Below, piece by piece: positions 52,305 to 61,097 of a stretch of 64,000 bases of DNA. The notes under the pieces are model-generated. The model was not told where the DNA came from, ran no database searches, and saw only the letters and a program-made list of their open reading frames with translations. The stretch's first letter is position 1. Each line of letters begins with the position of its first letter. The stretch lies in the NCBI GenBank assembly GCA_963828285.1, contig CAWHEB010000002.1:62001-126000 (forward strand). Reading direction: 5' to 3'. The position numbers were made by a program, and so were the translations under genes. This DNA is from DAIOEK01 sp963828285. GTDB lineage: Bacteria; Chloroflexota; Anaerolineae; Anaerolineales; Anaerolineaceae.

Positions 52305-55100
52305 CTACTTGTTATTGAACTTGATGGCAGCGTGTGCTGCGGCAAGGCGGGCTATGGGAACCCGGAACGGTGAGCAGCTTACATAGTTGTTGCCGATGAT
52401 ATGGCACCACTCAATGGATGACGGATCTCCACCGTGTTCACCGCAGATACCCACTTCCAATTCGGGGCGGGTCTTGCGGCCGTCTTCGATAGCCATGCGC
52501 ATGATCCGTCCAACACCATCGCGGTCGAGCTGCTGGAATGGATTCTTGGGGAGGATGCCCTGTTCCACATAGGTGATGAGGAAGTTTCGTTCCGCGTCAT
52601 CACGGCTGTAGCCAAAGGTCATCTGGGTCAGGTCATTGGTACCAAAGGAGAAGAATTCAGCTTCTGTGGCGATTTCCTCGGCGGTGACGCAAGCACGCGG
52701 GATTTCGATCATGGTTCCGAATTTGTAGGAGAATTTAACTTTCTTTTCTTCCATGACCTGCTTGGCAATTCTTTCCAACCGGGGCTGGATCCATTTGAGT
52801 TCATTCACATGACCGGTCAGGGGGATCATCACTTCGGGTTTGGGTTTGAAGCCATCGATGGCTGCATTTGCGGCTGCTTCGAAGATCGCACGCACCTGCA
52901 TCTCGACGATCTCAGGCATGACAATGCTCAAGCGGACGCCGCGCAATCCCATCATCGGGTTGCTCTCGTGGAGTGCTTCCACAGCGCCGTGCATCTTTTC
53001 GAGGGATGCAATTTCCTTGGTGTCACCCTTGCCCAGAGAGTACGCGGCGAGGTTGGCAATCCGTTTGGTGATGATATCTGCCTGCAAATCCTCAGCGGAA
53101 GGCAGGAACTCATGCAACGGGGGATCGATGAGGCGGATGATCACGGGGTAGCCGTTCTTATCTTTCTCATTATCAATCATCGCACGGAACAGACCTTCAA
53201 AATCTGCCCGCTGTGATGGGAGCAATTCATTCAAAGCTTCGGTACGGGCTTCACTGGTTTCAGCCAGGATCATGCGCTGAACAATGGGCAGCCGTTCGGT
53301 CTCGAAGAACATGTGCTCGGTACGGCAAAGGCCAATACCTACAGCGCCATAGGAACGGGCACGTTGTGCGTCTTTGGGATAATCCGCGTTCGCCCAAACC
53401 TGAAGACCACGGGTCGGCCAACCGGCAGGTGCCTTACGGACACCATCCTGAGCGCAGTACTCATCCGCCCAACCGAGCAGGGTGAGCAGATCAGTCTGTT
53501 CGTCCAAATTGGGGGACAAAACACCAAGTTTACCTAAATAGACTTCACCGGTGGTACCGTCTACTGAAATCCATTCACCTTCTTTGACAGTGATCTCGTT
53601 GCAGACCATCAAACGTTTGTCCATATCGATCTTGACGGACGATGCGCCAACAACGCAGGGAACGCCAAATTGACGTGCTACAACGGCTGCGTGAGAGGTG
53701 GCTCCACCTTCACTGGTGAGGATGCCTTTTGCAGCCAGCATGCCATGTACATCATCCGGCTTGGTGAACGGACGGACCATGATCACGTCCTGCTTGTTTT
53801 CCTTAGCCATGCGTTCGGCAGTGTCCGCGTCAAAGTAGATCTGTCCGACTGCTGCACCGGGAGAAGCATTCACGCCGCTGCCGAAATAGCGATTGGCTTT
53901 CTTGGCTTCGGTTTTTGATTTGGGATCGAACTGTGGGTGTAGCAGGGTATCGACATTTTCGGGGGAAACCCGGCTGATCGCATCTTCTTTGGTGATCAAA
54001 CCTTCCTTGACCATCTCCACTGCGATGGTGACTGCCGCTTTAGCAGTCCGCTTACCGTTTCGGGTCTGGAGCATCCACAGGCGTCGGTTTTCAATGGTGA
54101 ACTCAACATCCTGCATATCCTTGTAATGTTTTTCAAGTTCTGCAGTGATCTCCATGAACTGTTTGTAAGCTTCAGGTAGATCTTTCTTCATGTTGATGAT
54201 CTTTTCGGTGTTGCGGATGCCGGCAACAACATCTTCACCCTGTGCATTCAAGAGGTACTCGCCAAACATGGTGTTTTCACCAGTATTGGGATCGCGGGTG
54301 AACGCGACGCCGGTACCAGATTCGTTGCCCATATTACCAAAGACCATGGTCACAATGTTGACTGCGGTGCCCAGATCATCGGCGATATTGGTGGCGCGGC
54401 GGTAATCCACTGCACGTTTACCATTCCAGGACTTGAAGACGGCTTCGGTAGCCAGTTTTAGCTGTTCAAGAGGTTCCTGGGGGAAGGGGAAACCCTGTCC
54501 TTTAAGGACTACGTCTTTGAATTTTTCGGTCAGGAACTTAAGGTCTTCAGCCTTCAGTTCGGTATCGACTTTGTAACCTTTTTGATGTTTGTAGGCTTCT
54601 AGGACATCTTCGAATGCTTCATCGGGCATTCCAAGGACGACGGAACCAAACATCTGGATCAAGCGGCGGTATGAATCATAGACAAAGCGCTCATTGCCGG
54701 TCAGTTTGACCATGCCCTTGGCGGTCTTGTCGTTCAAACCAATATTCAAGACGGTATCCATCATGCCAGGCATGGAGAATTTCGCGCCGGAACGGCAGGA
54801 CACAAGCAGCGGATTGTTCGGGTTACCGAATTTCTTGCCTGAGGCTTCTTCGATCTTTTTCAAAGCTTTGAGGGTCTGATCCCACATTCCTTCGGGGAAT
54901 TCGCCTTTTGCAGAGTATGCGTTGCATGCTTCAGTGGTAATGGTGAAGAATGGTGGAACAGGTAATTTGATGCGGACCATATCAGCGAGATTGGCGCCTT
55001 TACCGCCCATGAGTCCACGGACTGCATCCCAATCACCTTTGACATACTTTGTTGCCTGTTCAACCTCGTTAAACAGGTAAACCCATTTTTTTGCTGCCAT
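52305..55100 (-). CDS. ppdK: Pyruvate, phosphate dikinase
   Basis: A 931-residue enzyme converting pyruvate, ATP and phosphate to PEP, AMP and PPi, reversibly. N-terminal ATP-grasp begins VYLFNEVEQATKYVKGDWDAVRGLMGGKGANLADM. The phosphohistidine swivel domain has the catalytic His in LTSEGGATSHAAVVARQFGVPCVVG. The C-terminal PEP/pyruvate TIM barrel has GIGLCRTEHMFF, LMGLRGVRLS, and GICGEHGGDPSS near the end. Full length. Cytoplasmic. In anaerobes it often runs toward pyruvate in glycolysis. Confidence 0.96.
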   Translation of the reverse strand: MAAKKWVYLFNEVEQATKYVKGDWDAVRGLMGGKGANLADMVRIKLPVPPFFTITTEACNAYSAKGEFPEGMWDQTLKALKKIEEASGKKFGNPNNPLLVSCRSGAKFSMPGMMDTVLNIGLNDKTAKGMVKLTGNERFVYDSYRRLIQMFGSVVLGMPDEAFEDVLEAYKHQKGYKVDTELKAEDLKFLTEKFKDVVLKGQGFPFPQEPLEQLKLATEAVFKSWNGKRAVDYRRATNIADDLGTAVNIVTMVFGNMGNESGTGVAFTRDPNTGENTMFGEYLLNAQGEDVVAGIRNTEKIINMKKDLPEAYKQFMEITAELEKHYKDMQDVEFTIENRRLWMLQTRNGKRTAKAAVTIAVEMVKEGLITKEDAISRVSPENVDTLLHPQFDPKSKTEAKKANRYFGSGVNASPGAAVGQIYFDADTAERMAKENKQDVIMVRPFTKPDDVHGMLAAKGILTSEGGATSHAAVVARQFGVPCVVGASSVKIDMDKRLMVCNEITVKEGEWISVDGTTGEVYLGKLGVLSPNLDEQTDLLTLLGWADEYCAQDGVRKAPAGWPTRGLQVWANADYPKDAQRARSYGAVGIGLCRTEHMFFETERLPIVQRMILAETSEARTEALNELLPSQRADFEGLFRAMIDNEKDKNGYPVIIRLIDPPLHEFLPSAEDLQADIITKRIANLAAYSLGKGDTKEIASLEKMHGAVEALHESNPMMGLRGVRLSIVMPEIVEMQVRAIFEAAANAAIDGFKPKPEVMIPLTGHVNELKWIQPRLERIAKQVMEEKKVKFSYKFGTMIEIPRACVTAEEIATEAEFFSFGTNDLTQMTFGYSRDDAERNFLITYVEQGILPKNPFQQLDRDGVGRIMRMAIEDGRKTRPELEVGICGEHGGDPSSIEWCHIIGNNYVSCSPFRVPIARLAAAHAAIKFNNK

Positions 55101-55374
55101 AAATCCTCCAATTTGTGGGAATAAATTTAAAAATAACCGGAAAAACCGGTCAAAATTTTAACCGTTAAATTCAAAATTTTACCACAGATTGTCCATACAA
55201 ACGGGTTTATTTATAGTTTGTTACACACAATTTTGAATTGTGATGCATAATTAGATTAATTATTTACTTCAATAATGGTTTGATGTAGTGTATTATTTGT
55301 AAAGGCATTGAAAGGTTTAATCACGCTGTCTTGCAGCATAATGGATGCGTGTGATTAAATTTCGGAGGAAACGA

Positions 55375-55776
55375 ATGAAGGTATTGGTAATCGATGATGA
55401 TCCGGGAATGACAGGATTATTGCGCTTGCTGTTGAAACCAGCCTCAAGTGAAATTTATACTGCCAATTCTGGCCAAGAAGGTGTAGATCTAGTAAAATCT
55501 CAAACTCCGGACATCATTATTCTAGACCTGATGATGCCTGAAATGGATGGTTATCAAGTTTGTCATGCCATTCGCTCTTTCACCAAAACACCCATCCTGG
55601 TCTTATCCGCGTTGGATATGCCAGGTACTGTGACAAAAGCATTGGATGCGGGAGCAGATGATTACCTGATCAAACCGGTAACGAGCAGTATTCTGATCGC
55701 CCATATGAACAACCTATTAAGGCGAATAAAAGCAACACCCATCAACCCCAATCCCAACCGTATCACAATATCCTGA
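55375..55776 (+). CDS. Stand-alone response-regulator receiver protein
   Basis: A 133-residue CheY-like domain: MKVLVIDDDPGMTGLLRLLL, phospho-Asp in IIILDLMMPEMDGYQV, VLSALD and DYLIKPVTSSILIAH. No output domain follows. ATG 55375 with CGGAGGAAA is preferred over an upstream in-frame start at 55345. The C-terminal tail (INPNPNRITIS) is short. The partner kinase is not in the window. The 55101-55374 gap holds AT-rich promoter-like DNA. Confidence 0.85.
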   Translation: MKVLVIDDDPGMTGLLRLLLKPASSEIYTANSGQEGVDLVKSQTPDIIILDLMMPEMDGYQVCHAIRSFTKTPILVLSALDMPGTVTKALDAGADDYLIKPVTSSILIAHMNNLLRRIKATPINPNPNRITIS

Positions 55777-55783
55777 GGCTGAT

Positions 55784-56080
55784 ATGCAGACATGTACCCG
55801 ATGTTTCGCTCAATCCACCGACTCCGCCATGCTTTGCGATTCATGCCAGAGCGATCTGCGTGTTTACTCCAGTACATCTGTTGCTTTGAACAAGTTCAAG
55901 CAGAATTCAAGAATCAAATACATCCGCATCAGTGTGGGGAATGACGCGTGCCCTGCCTGCCATGACCAGCAAGGGACATATCCGAAAGAGAGTGTTCCCT
56001 CGCTTCCGCATAAAGGCTGCTCACATACCAATGGCTGCCGATGTTTCTATGAGCCATTTCTAGGGGAGCTTTATCCGTAA
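55784..56080 (+). CDS. Small zinc-ribbon-like protein, 98 aa
   Basis: A short protein with Cys pairs: CTRCFAQSTDSAMLCDSCQSDL at the start (CxxC...CxxC, a treble-clef or zinc-ribbon pattern), then DACPACHDQQGTY, GCSHTNGCRC later. Probably binds one or two zinc ions. It follows the receiver gene by 7 bases, so it may be a partner. No known family recognised. Confidence 0.6.
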   Translation: MQTCTRCFAQSTDSAMLCDSCQSDLRVYSSTSVALNKFKQNSRIKYIRISVGNDACPACHDQQGTYPKESVPSLPHKGCSHTNGCRCFYEPFLGELYP

Positions 56081-56086
56081 TCCGGA

Positions 56087-57670
56087 TTAACTTGTAGATA
56101 AATAATCAGAGATCAAAGCAGGCAGATCATCGGTCGAAACAATTTCACCGGCTGCCTGTTTTTCACGTATGTATTCCAGTAAATTCCCGATTTGAGGTCC
56201 TGGAGTCAGACCATACTCCCGCATCAGATCATCCCCGGTTAACAGCGCGGGAGGGTTGACGACCAAATGTTGTTCATTCATCCAGGCATTAAGCAAAGTT
56301 TTGGAAATTGCCAGCAAAGCTTCGATCCTGAATAAACTGGCAGGCATCTTCACAACAACCGCGGTTTCGATAGCGAGCGCAGCGATGCAGGCATCAACAC
56401 CTGAAGAACCAAATTCTTTGTAATACTTATACTGGCTTCGTTTGGAAACATTCGTCTTTCGGTTTGTCCAATCATGAAGCTGAATCACCGCGTTGGACAT
56501 ATTTTGAAGGTACGAACTTTCAACATTACTCAGGTGATACTTTTCCGCGGTCAAAAAGGGAATCTGGCTTCCTTGATCAGACAGGTGGGCGGGTAGATGA
56601 AGCAATCCGACCGCAAACACGGAGAGCCTGGAACGTTCAGGATGTACCGGCATATCAAACCAATTCCAGAGAAATTCCCGATATCCACTCAGACCATTCA
56701 GGATCATTGCGGTCAACACATCCTGGGAAACCGGATGGGAAGGTTTCATAACAACGCCATGTAAATTCTTATGCAGGGCAGATAATGCCAGATAGCCGTT
56801 ATCGAGTTGTGACCGTTTCTCAGGATGCTGCCAATTATTCAGCACAGGTATTACGAACCGTTCGCAACCCAACCAGATCAAAGCTTTTAGCGCTTTTTCA
56901 GAGTCTGAAAGTTCGACTATTTTAAATAACTCATCCCGGATGCGTTCGATGGTGGTTTCACTCAACCCTGTCACCGCGGATTTCATAGCTGTCCGGGTTT
57001 CTGATTCGAAGGTGAAATTGAACTGCGCTGCCAGACGAATCCCGCGGATGATCCTGATGGGGTCATCGGTGAAGGAGGATGATGAACACATGACCAGCTT
57101 TTTGGATATGATAGCTTGAGCTCCACCTGTGGGATCGAGCAGCTTTTGCGGGTCCTGCAGGTCAACGGCAATGGCATTGACTGAAAAATCACGATTTATC
57201 TGATCCTCTTCCAGCGAGTTTCCACGAATGGCTGCAAAATCCAGCACCAATTTTCCCCCGCCATTGTCTAATAAAACTCTGAATATCTGCCGGGTCTCAT
57301 CCATCGTATAAAAAGCACCGGTTAGTCCGTTTGCCACATTTCTGGCGATGGTTTTTGTTTTCCCCAGGCAGACAAAATCAAGATCATGAATCGGTAGACC
57401 AATCAGAGCATCGCGTACAGCTCCGCCTACCAGGTATACACCGGATTCGTTTTGAAGGATTTGTTGAATTTCAAAAAAGACTTGAGGAAAATTCATCGGA
57501 TCATCCAATGGAATATATGAAATGAGAGGTATCTCTTTAAAGCGGGCAGCCCGGGCGATTCGATACACTTGATCGGGACTGCCGCCACAGGCTGTAATGC
57601 TGGTATTTATTCTGGCAATCCACCGGCCAGCAAATGGATGGTGGTTCGATGATGTCATTGGTAACCCCAA
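56087..57670 (-). CDS. tRNA nucleotidyltransferase/poly(A) polymerase family, with extra N-terminal segment
   Basis: A 527-residue protein. Residues 60-190 are the class II nucleotidyltransferase: YLVGGAVRDALIG, HDLDFVCLG (catalytic D-x-D), RDFSVNAIAVDL, LLDPTGG. The RNA-binding helical part follows (IRIIRGIRLAAQFNF). Residues 1-58 are additional and match a short domain of the DUF5678 style (GRWIARINTSITACGGSPDQVYRIARAA). An in-frame Met at 57496 would give the usual length. It matures tRNA 3' ends by adding CCA or adds A residues to RNA. Needed here, because neither tRNA gene encodes CCA. Confidence 0.8.
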   Translation of the reverse strand: MGLPMTSSNHHPFAGRWIARINTSITACGGSPDQVYRIARAARFKEIPLISYIPLDDPMNFPQVFFEIQQILQNESGVYLVGGAVRDALIGLPIHDLDFVCLGKTKTIARNVANGLTGAFYTMDETRQIFRVLLDNGGGKLVLDFAAIRGNSLEEDQINRDFSVNAIAVDLQDPQKLLDPTGGAQAIISKKLVMCSSSSFTDDPIRIIRGIRLAAQFNFTFESETRTAMKSAVTGLSETTIERIRDELFKIVELSDSEKALKALIWLGCERFVIPVLNNWQHPEKRSQLDNGYLALSALHKNLHGVVMKPSHPVSQDVLTAMILNGLSGYREFLWNWFDMPVHPERSRLSVFAVGLLHLPAHLSDQGSQIPFLTAEKYHLSNVESSYLQNMSNAVIQLHDWTNRKTNVSKRSQYKYYKEFGSSGVDACIAALAIETAVVVKMPASLFRIEALLAISKTLLNAWMNEQHLVVNPPALLTGDDLMREYGLTPGPQIGNLLEYIREKQAAGEIVSTDDLPALISDYLSTS

Positions 57671-57678
57671 TGTCTGTC

Positions 57679-58236
57679 TTATTCTTCCGGTTTATAACGC
57701 TCCAAATCGACAACTCCGATAAAGGGTAGATTACGGTAATACTCATCGATATCCAGCCCATACCCAAAAACAAATTTATTCGGGATAGTAAATCCGCGGT
57801 ATTGTATGGGAACTTCCACTTCACGGCGTGAAGCTTTGTCCAGCAGGGTGCAGACCACCAATGATTTGGGATGGCGGGTCGCCAACATCTCCAGAACTGA
57901 AGCAATGGTCTTTCCACTATCGACGATATCTTCAACAAGGATGACGTTCTTTCCTTCCAAGCTGTTGTTCAAGTCCAGGGTAATACGTACATTTCCGCTG
58001 GATTCACGGACACCAGACCCATACGAGGAGACTGCCATAAAGTCAATCGCCAATGGCAGATCGATCGAGCGGATCAAATCGGTTAAGAAGAGTACTCCGC
58101 CGCGCAGGATGCAGATGAGAAGGACTTCCTGCCCCTTATAATCCTTCGTGATCTCCACGCCTAGTTCGGCGATCCGCTGCTGGAGCTGCTCCCTGGTTAC
58201 AAGGACCTCAGATAAGAATTCCTGGTATTCCTGCAT
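57679..58236 (-). CDS. hpt: Hypoxanthine phosphoribosyltransferase
   Basis: A 185-residue purine-salvage enzyme: LVTREQLQQRIAELGVEITKDYKG, VLLICILRGGVLFLTDLIRSIDLP (core), the PRPP loop NVILVEDIVDSGKTIASVLEML, then KSLVVCTLLDKASRREV and FVFGYGLDIDEYYRNLPFIGV. Converts hypoxanthine or guanine and PRPP to IMP or GMP. Part of a leftward gene series with tdk (11 bases upstream) and the nucleotidyltransferase (8 bases downstream). Confidence 0.93.
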   Translation of the reverse strand: MQEYQEFLSEVLVTREQLQQRIAELGVEITKDYKGQEVLLICILRGGVLFLTDLIRSIDLPLAIDFMAVSSYGSGVRESSGNVRITLDLNNSLEGKNVILVEDIVDSGKTIASVLEMLATRHPKSLVVCTLLDKASRREVEVPIQYRGFTIPNKFVFGYGLDIDEYYRNLPFIGVVDLERYKPEE

Positions 58237-58247
58237 TTGGTATTTTC

Positions 58248-58820
58248 CTAATCTCTAGGGACTTCATGATGTTTACGGCAGCGCGCTTCATACATTTCTG
58301 ATGCGCCAACAATGACAACCGGATCGTGATAATTAGCCGGACGGCCATTGACCAACCTCTGGGTACGCGAGGCAGGTTCTCCGCACGACATGCAAATCGC
58401 CTGCAGTTTATCCACTTTTTCGGCTTCGGCCATCAGGATCGGCATCGGACCAAATGGTTCAGCGCGAAAATCAGTATCCAGGCCAGCAACGATAACGCGA
58501 ACGCCGCGATCAGCCAGGTTTTTCACGATATCAATGATTCCGGCATCAAAGAATTGCGCTTCATCGACACCGACAACCGTTGTGTCACGGTCCAACCGTT
58601 CCATGATCTCGGATGATTTATTTACTGGAATAGCTGCATATTCAGATCCGGCATGCGACATGACTTTCTCAACAGCATAGCGAATGTCAATGGCGGGTTT
58701 GAAAACCTGAACTTTTTGTTTTGCGATCGTAGCTCTGCGTAATCTGCGGATCAATTCATCGGTCTTTCCACTAAACATGGACCCGCAAACAACTTCGATC
58801 GATCCAGAATGATGCCTCAT
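58248..58820 (-). CDS. tdk: Thymidine kinase
   Basis: A 190-residue type II thymidine kinase: P-loop VCGSMFSGKTDELIRRLRRA, DEAQFF as Walker B, DRGVRVIVAGLDTDFRAEPFGPMPILMAEAEKVDKL, then the zinc-binding region with CMSCGEPASRTQR and YEARCRKHH. Phosphorylates thymidine for DNA synthesis. It heads the tdk-hpt-cca series. Confidence 0.95.
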   Translation of the reverse strand: MRHHSGSIEVVCGSMFSGKTDELIRRLRRATIAKQKVQVFKPAIDIRYAVEKVMSHAGSEYAAIPVNKSSEIMERLDRDTTVVGVDEAQFFDAGIIDIVKNLADRGVRVIVAGLDTDFRAEPFGPMPILMAEAEKVDKLQAICMSCGEPASRTQRLVNGRPANYHDPVVIVGASEMYEARCRKHHEVPRD

Positions 58821-58850
58821 GGTAACCCCTGTGATTCGGAATTTGTAGAA

Positions 58851-58880
58851 AACGAGCAGATGCTATAGCATCTGCTCGTT
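58851..58880 (-). terminator. Terminator of the rplU-rpmA-rpmE operon
   Basis: A perfect 30-bp palindrome, AACGAGCAGATGCTA / TAGCATCTGCTCGTT. Read leftward it is followed by TTTTCT. It lies 32 bases past the rpmE stop. Confidence 0.85.
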
Positions 58881-58912
58881 AAGTTTACACGTGTTTGAAA
58901 CGTACGGCAATA

Positions 58913-59389
58913 TTATACAGTGATCTCATCCGCGGCAGCGGGAAGATCGTACCCGAGGGTGCGCAGTTTCTTTTTGAGATCGATCATGGATTTTCGACCA
59001 AATCCTTCAATTGCCAGCAATCCGGCTTCGCCTTCGGCGAGTTTGTCGATGATCTGACCAACTGTGGTCATACCGGCTTTTTCAAGTGATGCGGTAGGAC
59101 GGTTTCCGAGCTCCAATTCGGCAATCAGTTTATCGGGAGAAGTGCGGGCATCTTCGCGAGCCTTTTGCTGATCGGCAAATGATTGGCGAGCCTGTAGCTT
59201 CTTATAGAACCGATCCACCTGGCCTTCGATATCGATAAGTCTCTGCTGTTGGCCGGTGAAGAATGGATGGCAGTTTGAGCAGACTTCGGTTGTAATTTTT
59301 TTGCGCGTTGAACCAGTGGTCCAGGAATTGCCACATGCACAAGTTACCTGAGCATCTGTGTAATAGGTTGGATGAATGTCTTTTTTCAT
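58913..59389 (-). CDS. rpmE: Ribosomal protein L31 fused to an RNA polymerase alpha-CTD-like domain
   Basis: A 158-residue protein, about twice the normal size. Residues 1-65 are bL31 of the zinc-binding form: MKKDIHPTYYTDAQVTCACGNSW, CSNCHPFFTGQQ, with four Cys. Residues 90-150 match the C-terminal domain of RNA polymerase alpha: LIAELELGNRPTASLEKAGMTTVGQIIDKL, then LLAIEGFGRKSMIDLKKKLRTLGYDLP, a helix-hairpin-helix fold. A charged linker joins them. The gene closes a ribosomal-protein operon with rpmA and rplU, so it is translated at high level. A zinc-dependent link between ribosome and DNA or RNAP is a speculation. Confidence 0.85.
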   Translation of the reverse strand: MKKDIHPTYYTDAQVTCACGNSWTTGSTRKKITTEVCSNCHPFFTGQQQRLIDIEGQVDRFYKKLQARQSFADQQKAREDARTSPDKLIAELELGNRPTASLEKAGMTTVGQIIDKLAEGEAGLLAIEGFGRKSMIDLKKKLRTLGYDLPAAADEITV

Positions 59390-59421
59390 TTTATATCTTT
59401 CTTCTGCCTGGTTCCGATGAA

Positions 59422-59682
59422 CTACTCGGCCTTGGGCAGAATATGTACACGCTTTTTGCCGTTTGGCATTGTTTCGAATGTCACAACACCGGGTGCAGTA
59501 GCAAACAAAGTATCATCCTTACCGATGTCGACATTCTGACCGGGATGAATGTGAGTACCACGCTGGCGAACAATAATATTCCCAGAAAGCACTTCTTCGC
59601 CGCCATATTTTTTGACGCCTAAACGTTGTGAATTGCTATCACGACCATTGCGGGATGAACCGCCACCTTTTTTATGTGCCAT
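59422..59682 (-). CDS. rpmA: Ribosomal protein L27
   Basis: An 86-residue bL27: MAHKKGGGSSRNGRDSNSQRLGVKKY, GNIIVRQRGTHIHPG, DDTLFATAPGVVTFE. N-terminus begins AHKKG with no extra cleavable segment. Located at the peptidyl-transferase centre of the 50S subunit. It lies 5 bases after rplU and 32 before rpmE. Confidence 0.97.
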   Translation of the reverse strand: MAHKKGGGSSRNGRDSNSQRLGVKKYGGEEVLSGNIIVRQRGTHIHPGQNVDIGKDDTLFATAPGVVTFETMPNGKKRVHILPKAE

Positions 59683-59687
59683 TTTCT

Positions 59688-60005
59688 CTACTCCACTGAA
59701 ATGGTTTCAATCTTCAACAGTGTATACTGCTGACGATGCCCGGTTTTCACGCGGATGCGTTTCTTGGGGCGATACTTGAACACTACCAGCTTGGGACCCT
59801 TGATGTGTTCCTGAATGGTAGCTTTGACATTGGCATTTTTGACATTGGGGGTTCCAACGGAAACCGTTTCGCCATCCACCAATAACATTACCTGTTCAAG
59901 AGTAAGCTCTTTTCCAGGTTCTTCGGCGAGCAGATCAACTTCGATCGTGCCACCTTCGACGGCTTTATACTGCTTGCCGCCGCATTCAACAATAGCGTAT
60001 TTCAT
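59688..60005 (-). CDS. rplU: Ribosomal protein L21
   Basis: A 105-residue bL21: MKYAIVECGGKQYKAVEGGTIEVDLL, VSVGTPNVKNANVKATIQEHIKGPKLVVFKYRPKKRIRVKTGHRQQYTLLKIETI. The GHRQ motif is diagnostic. I chose the Met at 60005 for the family start; an in-frame Met at 60017 is 4 codons upstream. The leader 60006-60180 is GC-rich with inverted stretches that could hold the L21 autoregulatory structure. Starts the rplU-rpmA-rpmE operon. Confidence 0.95.
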   Translation of the reverse strand: MKYAIVECGGKQYKAVEGGTIEVDLLAEEPGKELTLEQVMLLVDGETVSVGTPNVKNANVKATIQEHIKGPKLVVFKYRPKKRIRVKTGHRQQYTLLKIETISVE

Positions 60006-60180
60006 TTTCCTCTCCAATCTTCACTTCACCGTCTGCCACGCGTAACCCGCCCGTAGATGGGGAAGTTGGGGATAAACCATAATTTTACCCCAGCAGTTGC
60101 CAGCCGGGGCACAGCGGTATTGATTATAAAGTATGGTCTAACGATTTGTCAACCTTGAATTCGCTTTGTAAGTCGTGAAT

Positions 60181-60954
60181 TTATGGATTGAGCGGTTTAA
60201 CAACAACTGTCCGTTCGATACCTTCACGATACACCTGTCCCCATAGGGCAGAACTGACGACACCCAAATATAAACCGCCAAACAGGGCAACGACATACAT
60301 CAGGCAGATCAGGATCAGGGTCATATAGAAAATATATGAAGCAAACATGATGACCATATAAAGACCGAGGAATATCACTGCTGCTACAAAATAGCCGCCC
60401 AGGTTTGCGCGAAATACCTTCCACCATCCCGAGAATTGAAATGCAGCGCCAAATGAATCTTTTGCGACAACGTGACCCATCGCTGGCGGGAGGACTATCA
60501 ATACCAGCATCATCCAGATCATGCAAAATAGGATTGATAGGAAGAATATCCCCAGAACGAGGAACATTAATGAAACGATGAGCCCTTCTGAGACCGTACC
60601 GGATTCACTTAGAGGAATCAATAAGAAATAGCTAAAGTACACCAGGGTCCCAAAGATACCAACGACTGCAGCTGGGAATGTATATATAAAATTCACTGCG
60701 AAAAGTCTGAAGCCATCTTTGAACAGTCCACCCCAATCATTCCATTCAGGAAGTTTGGGTTCTGTTCCTTCCTTGATGATCGGCTTCATAATTCTGAATA
60801 GGTATCCGCAAATAAAAATGGACGGAACAATCGGGATGATAAAGTTTGCCAGAGCAACTGCAAAGAAGACAATGAACTTCGTAAACCATTTTTCATCTTT
60901 GAATGGGAAGACCAGTGTCTTCCTTAGATGCTCTGAGGTAAATGCTGTGGTCAT
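60181..60954 (-). CDS. DUF4013-family membrane protein
   Basis: A 257-residue integral membrane protein. It begins LVFPFKDEKWFTKF, then helix FIIPIVPSIFICGYLFRIMKPII, a short polar segment (LPEWNDWGGLFKDGFRLFAV), and further helices to VVSSALWGQVYREG. The opening F-P-F-x-D-x-x-W motif and the P-x-W-x-D-W-x-x-x-F-x-x-G stretch are the DUF4013 hallmarks. Function unknown. Divergent from the phosphodiesterase gene. Confidence 0.8.
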   Translation of the reverse strand: MTTAFTSEHLRKTLVFPFKDEKWFTKFIVFFAVALANFIIPIVPSIFICGYLFRIMKPIIKEGTEPKLPEWNDWGGLFKDGFRLFAVNFIYTFPAAVVGIFGTLVYFSYFLLIPLSESGTVSEGLIVSLMFLVLGIFFLSILFCMIWMMLVLIVLPPAMGHVVAKDSFGAAFQFSGWWKVFRANLGGYFVAAVIFLGLYMVIMFASYIFYMTLILICLMYVVALFGGLYLGVVSSALWGQVYREGIERTVVVKPLNP

Positions 60955-61097
60955 AATCCCCTCCAGGAAAACTATAATAATTTGATTATACAGGCAAATT
61001 GAGATCAGGAACCAGCGTGTCGGTTCAGAAAAAGTGGGAACTGGATGTCCTATTCGATATACCGCAGGTGAATTATCCGACTTTATTTTATAATGAG

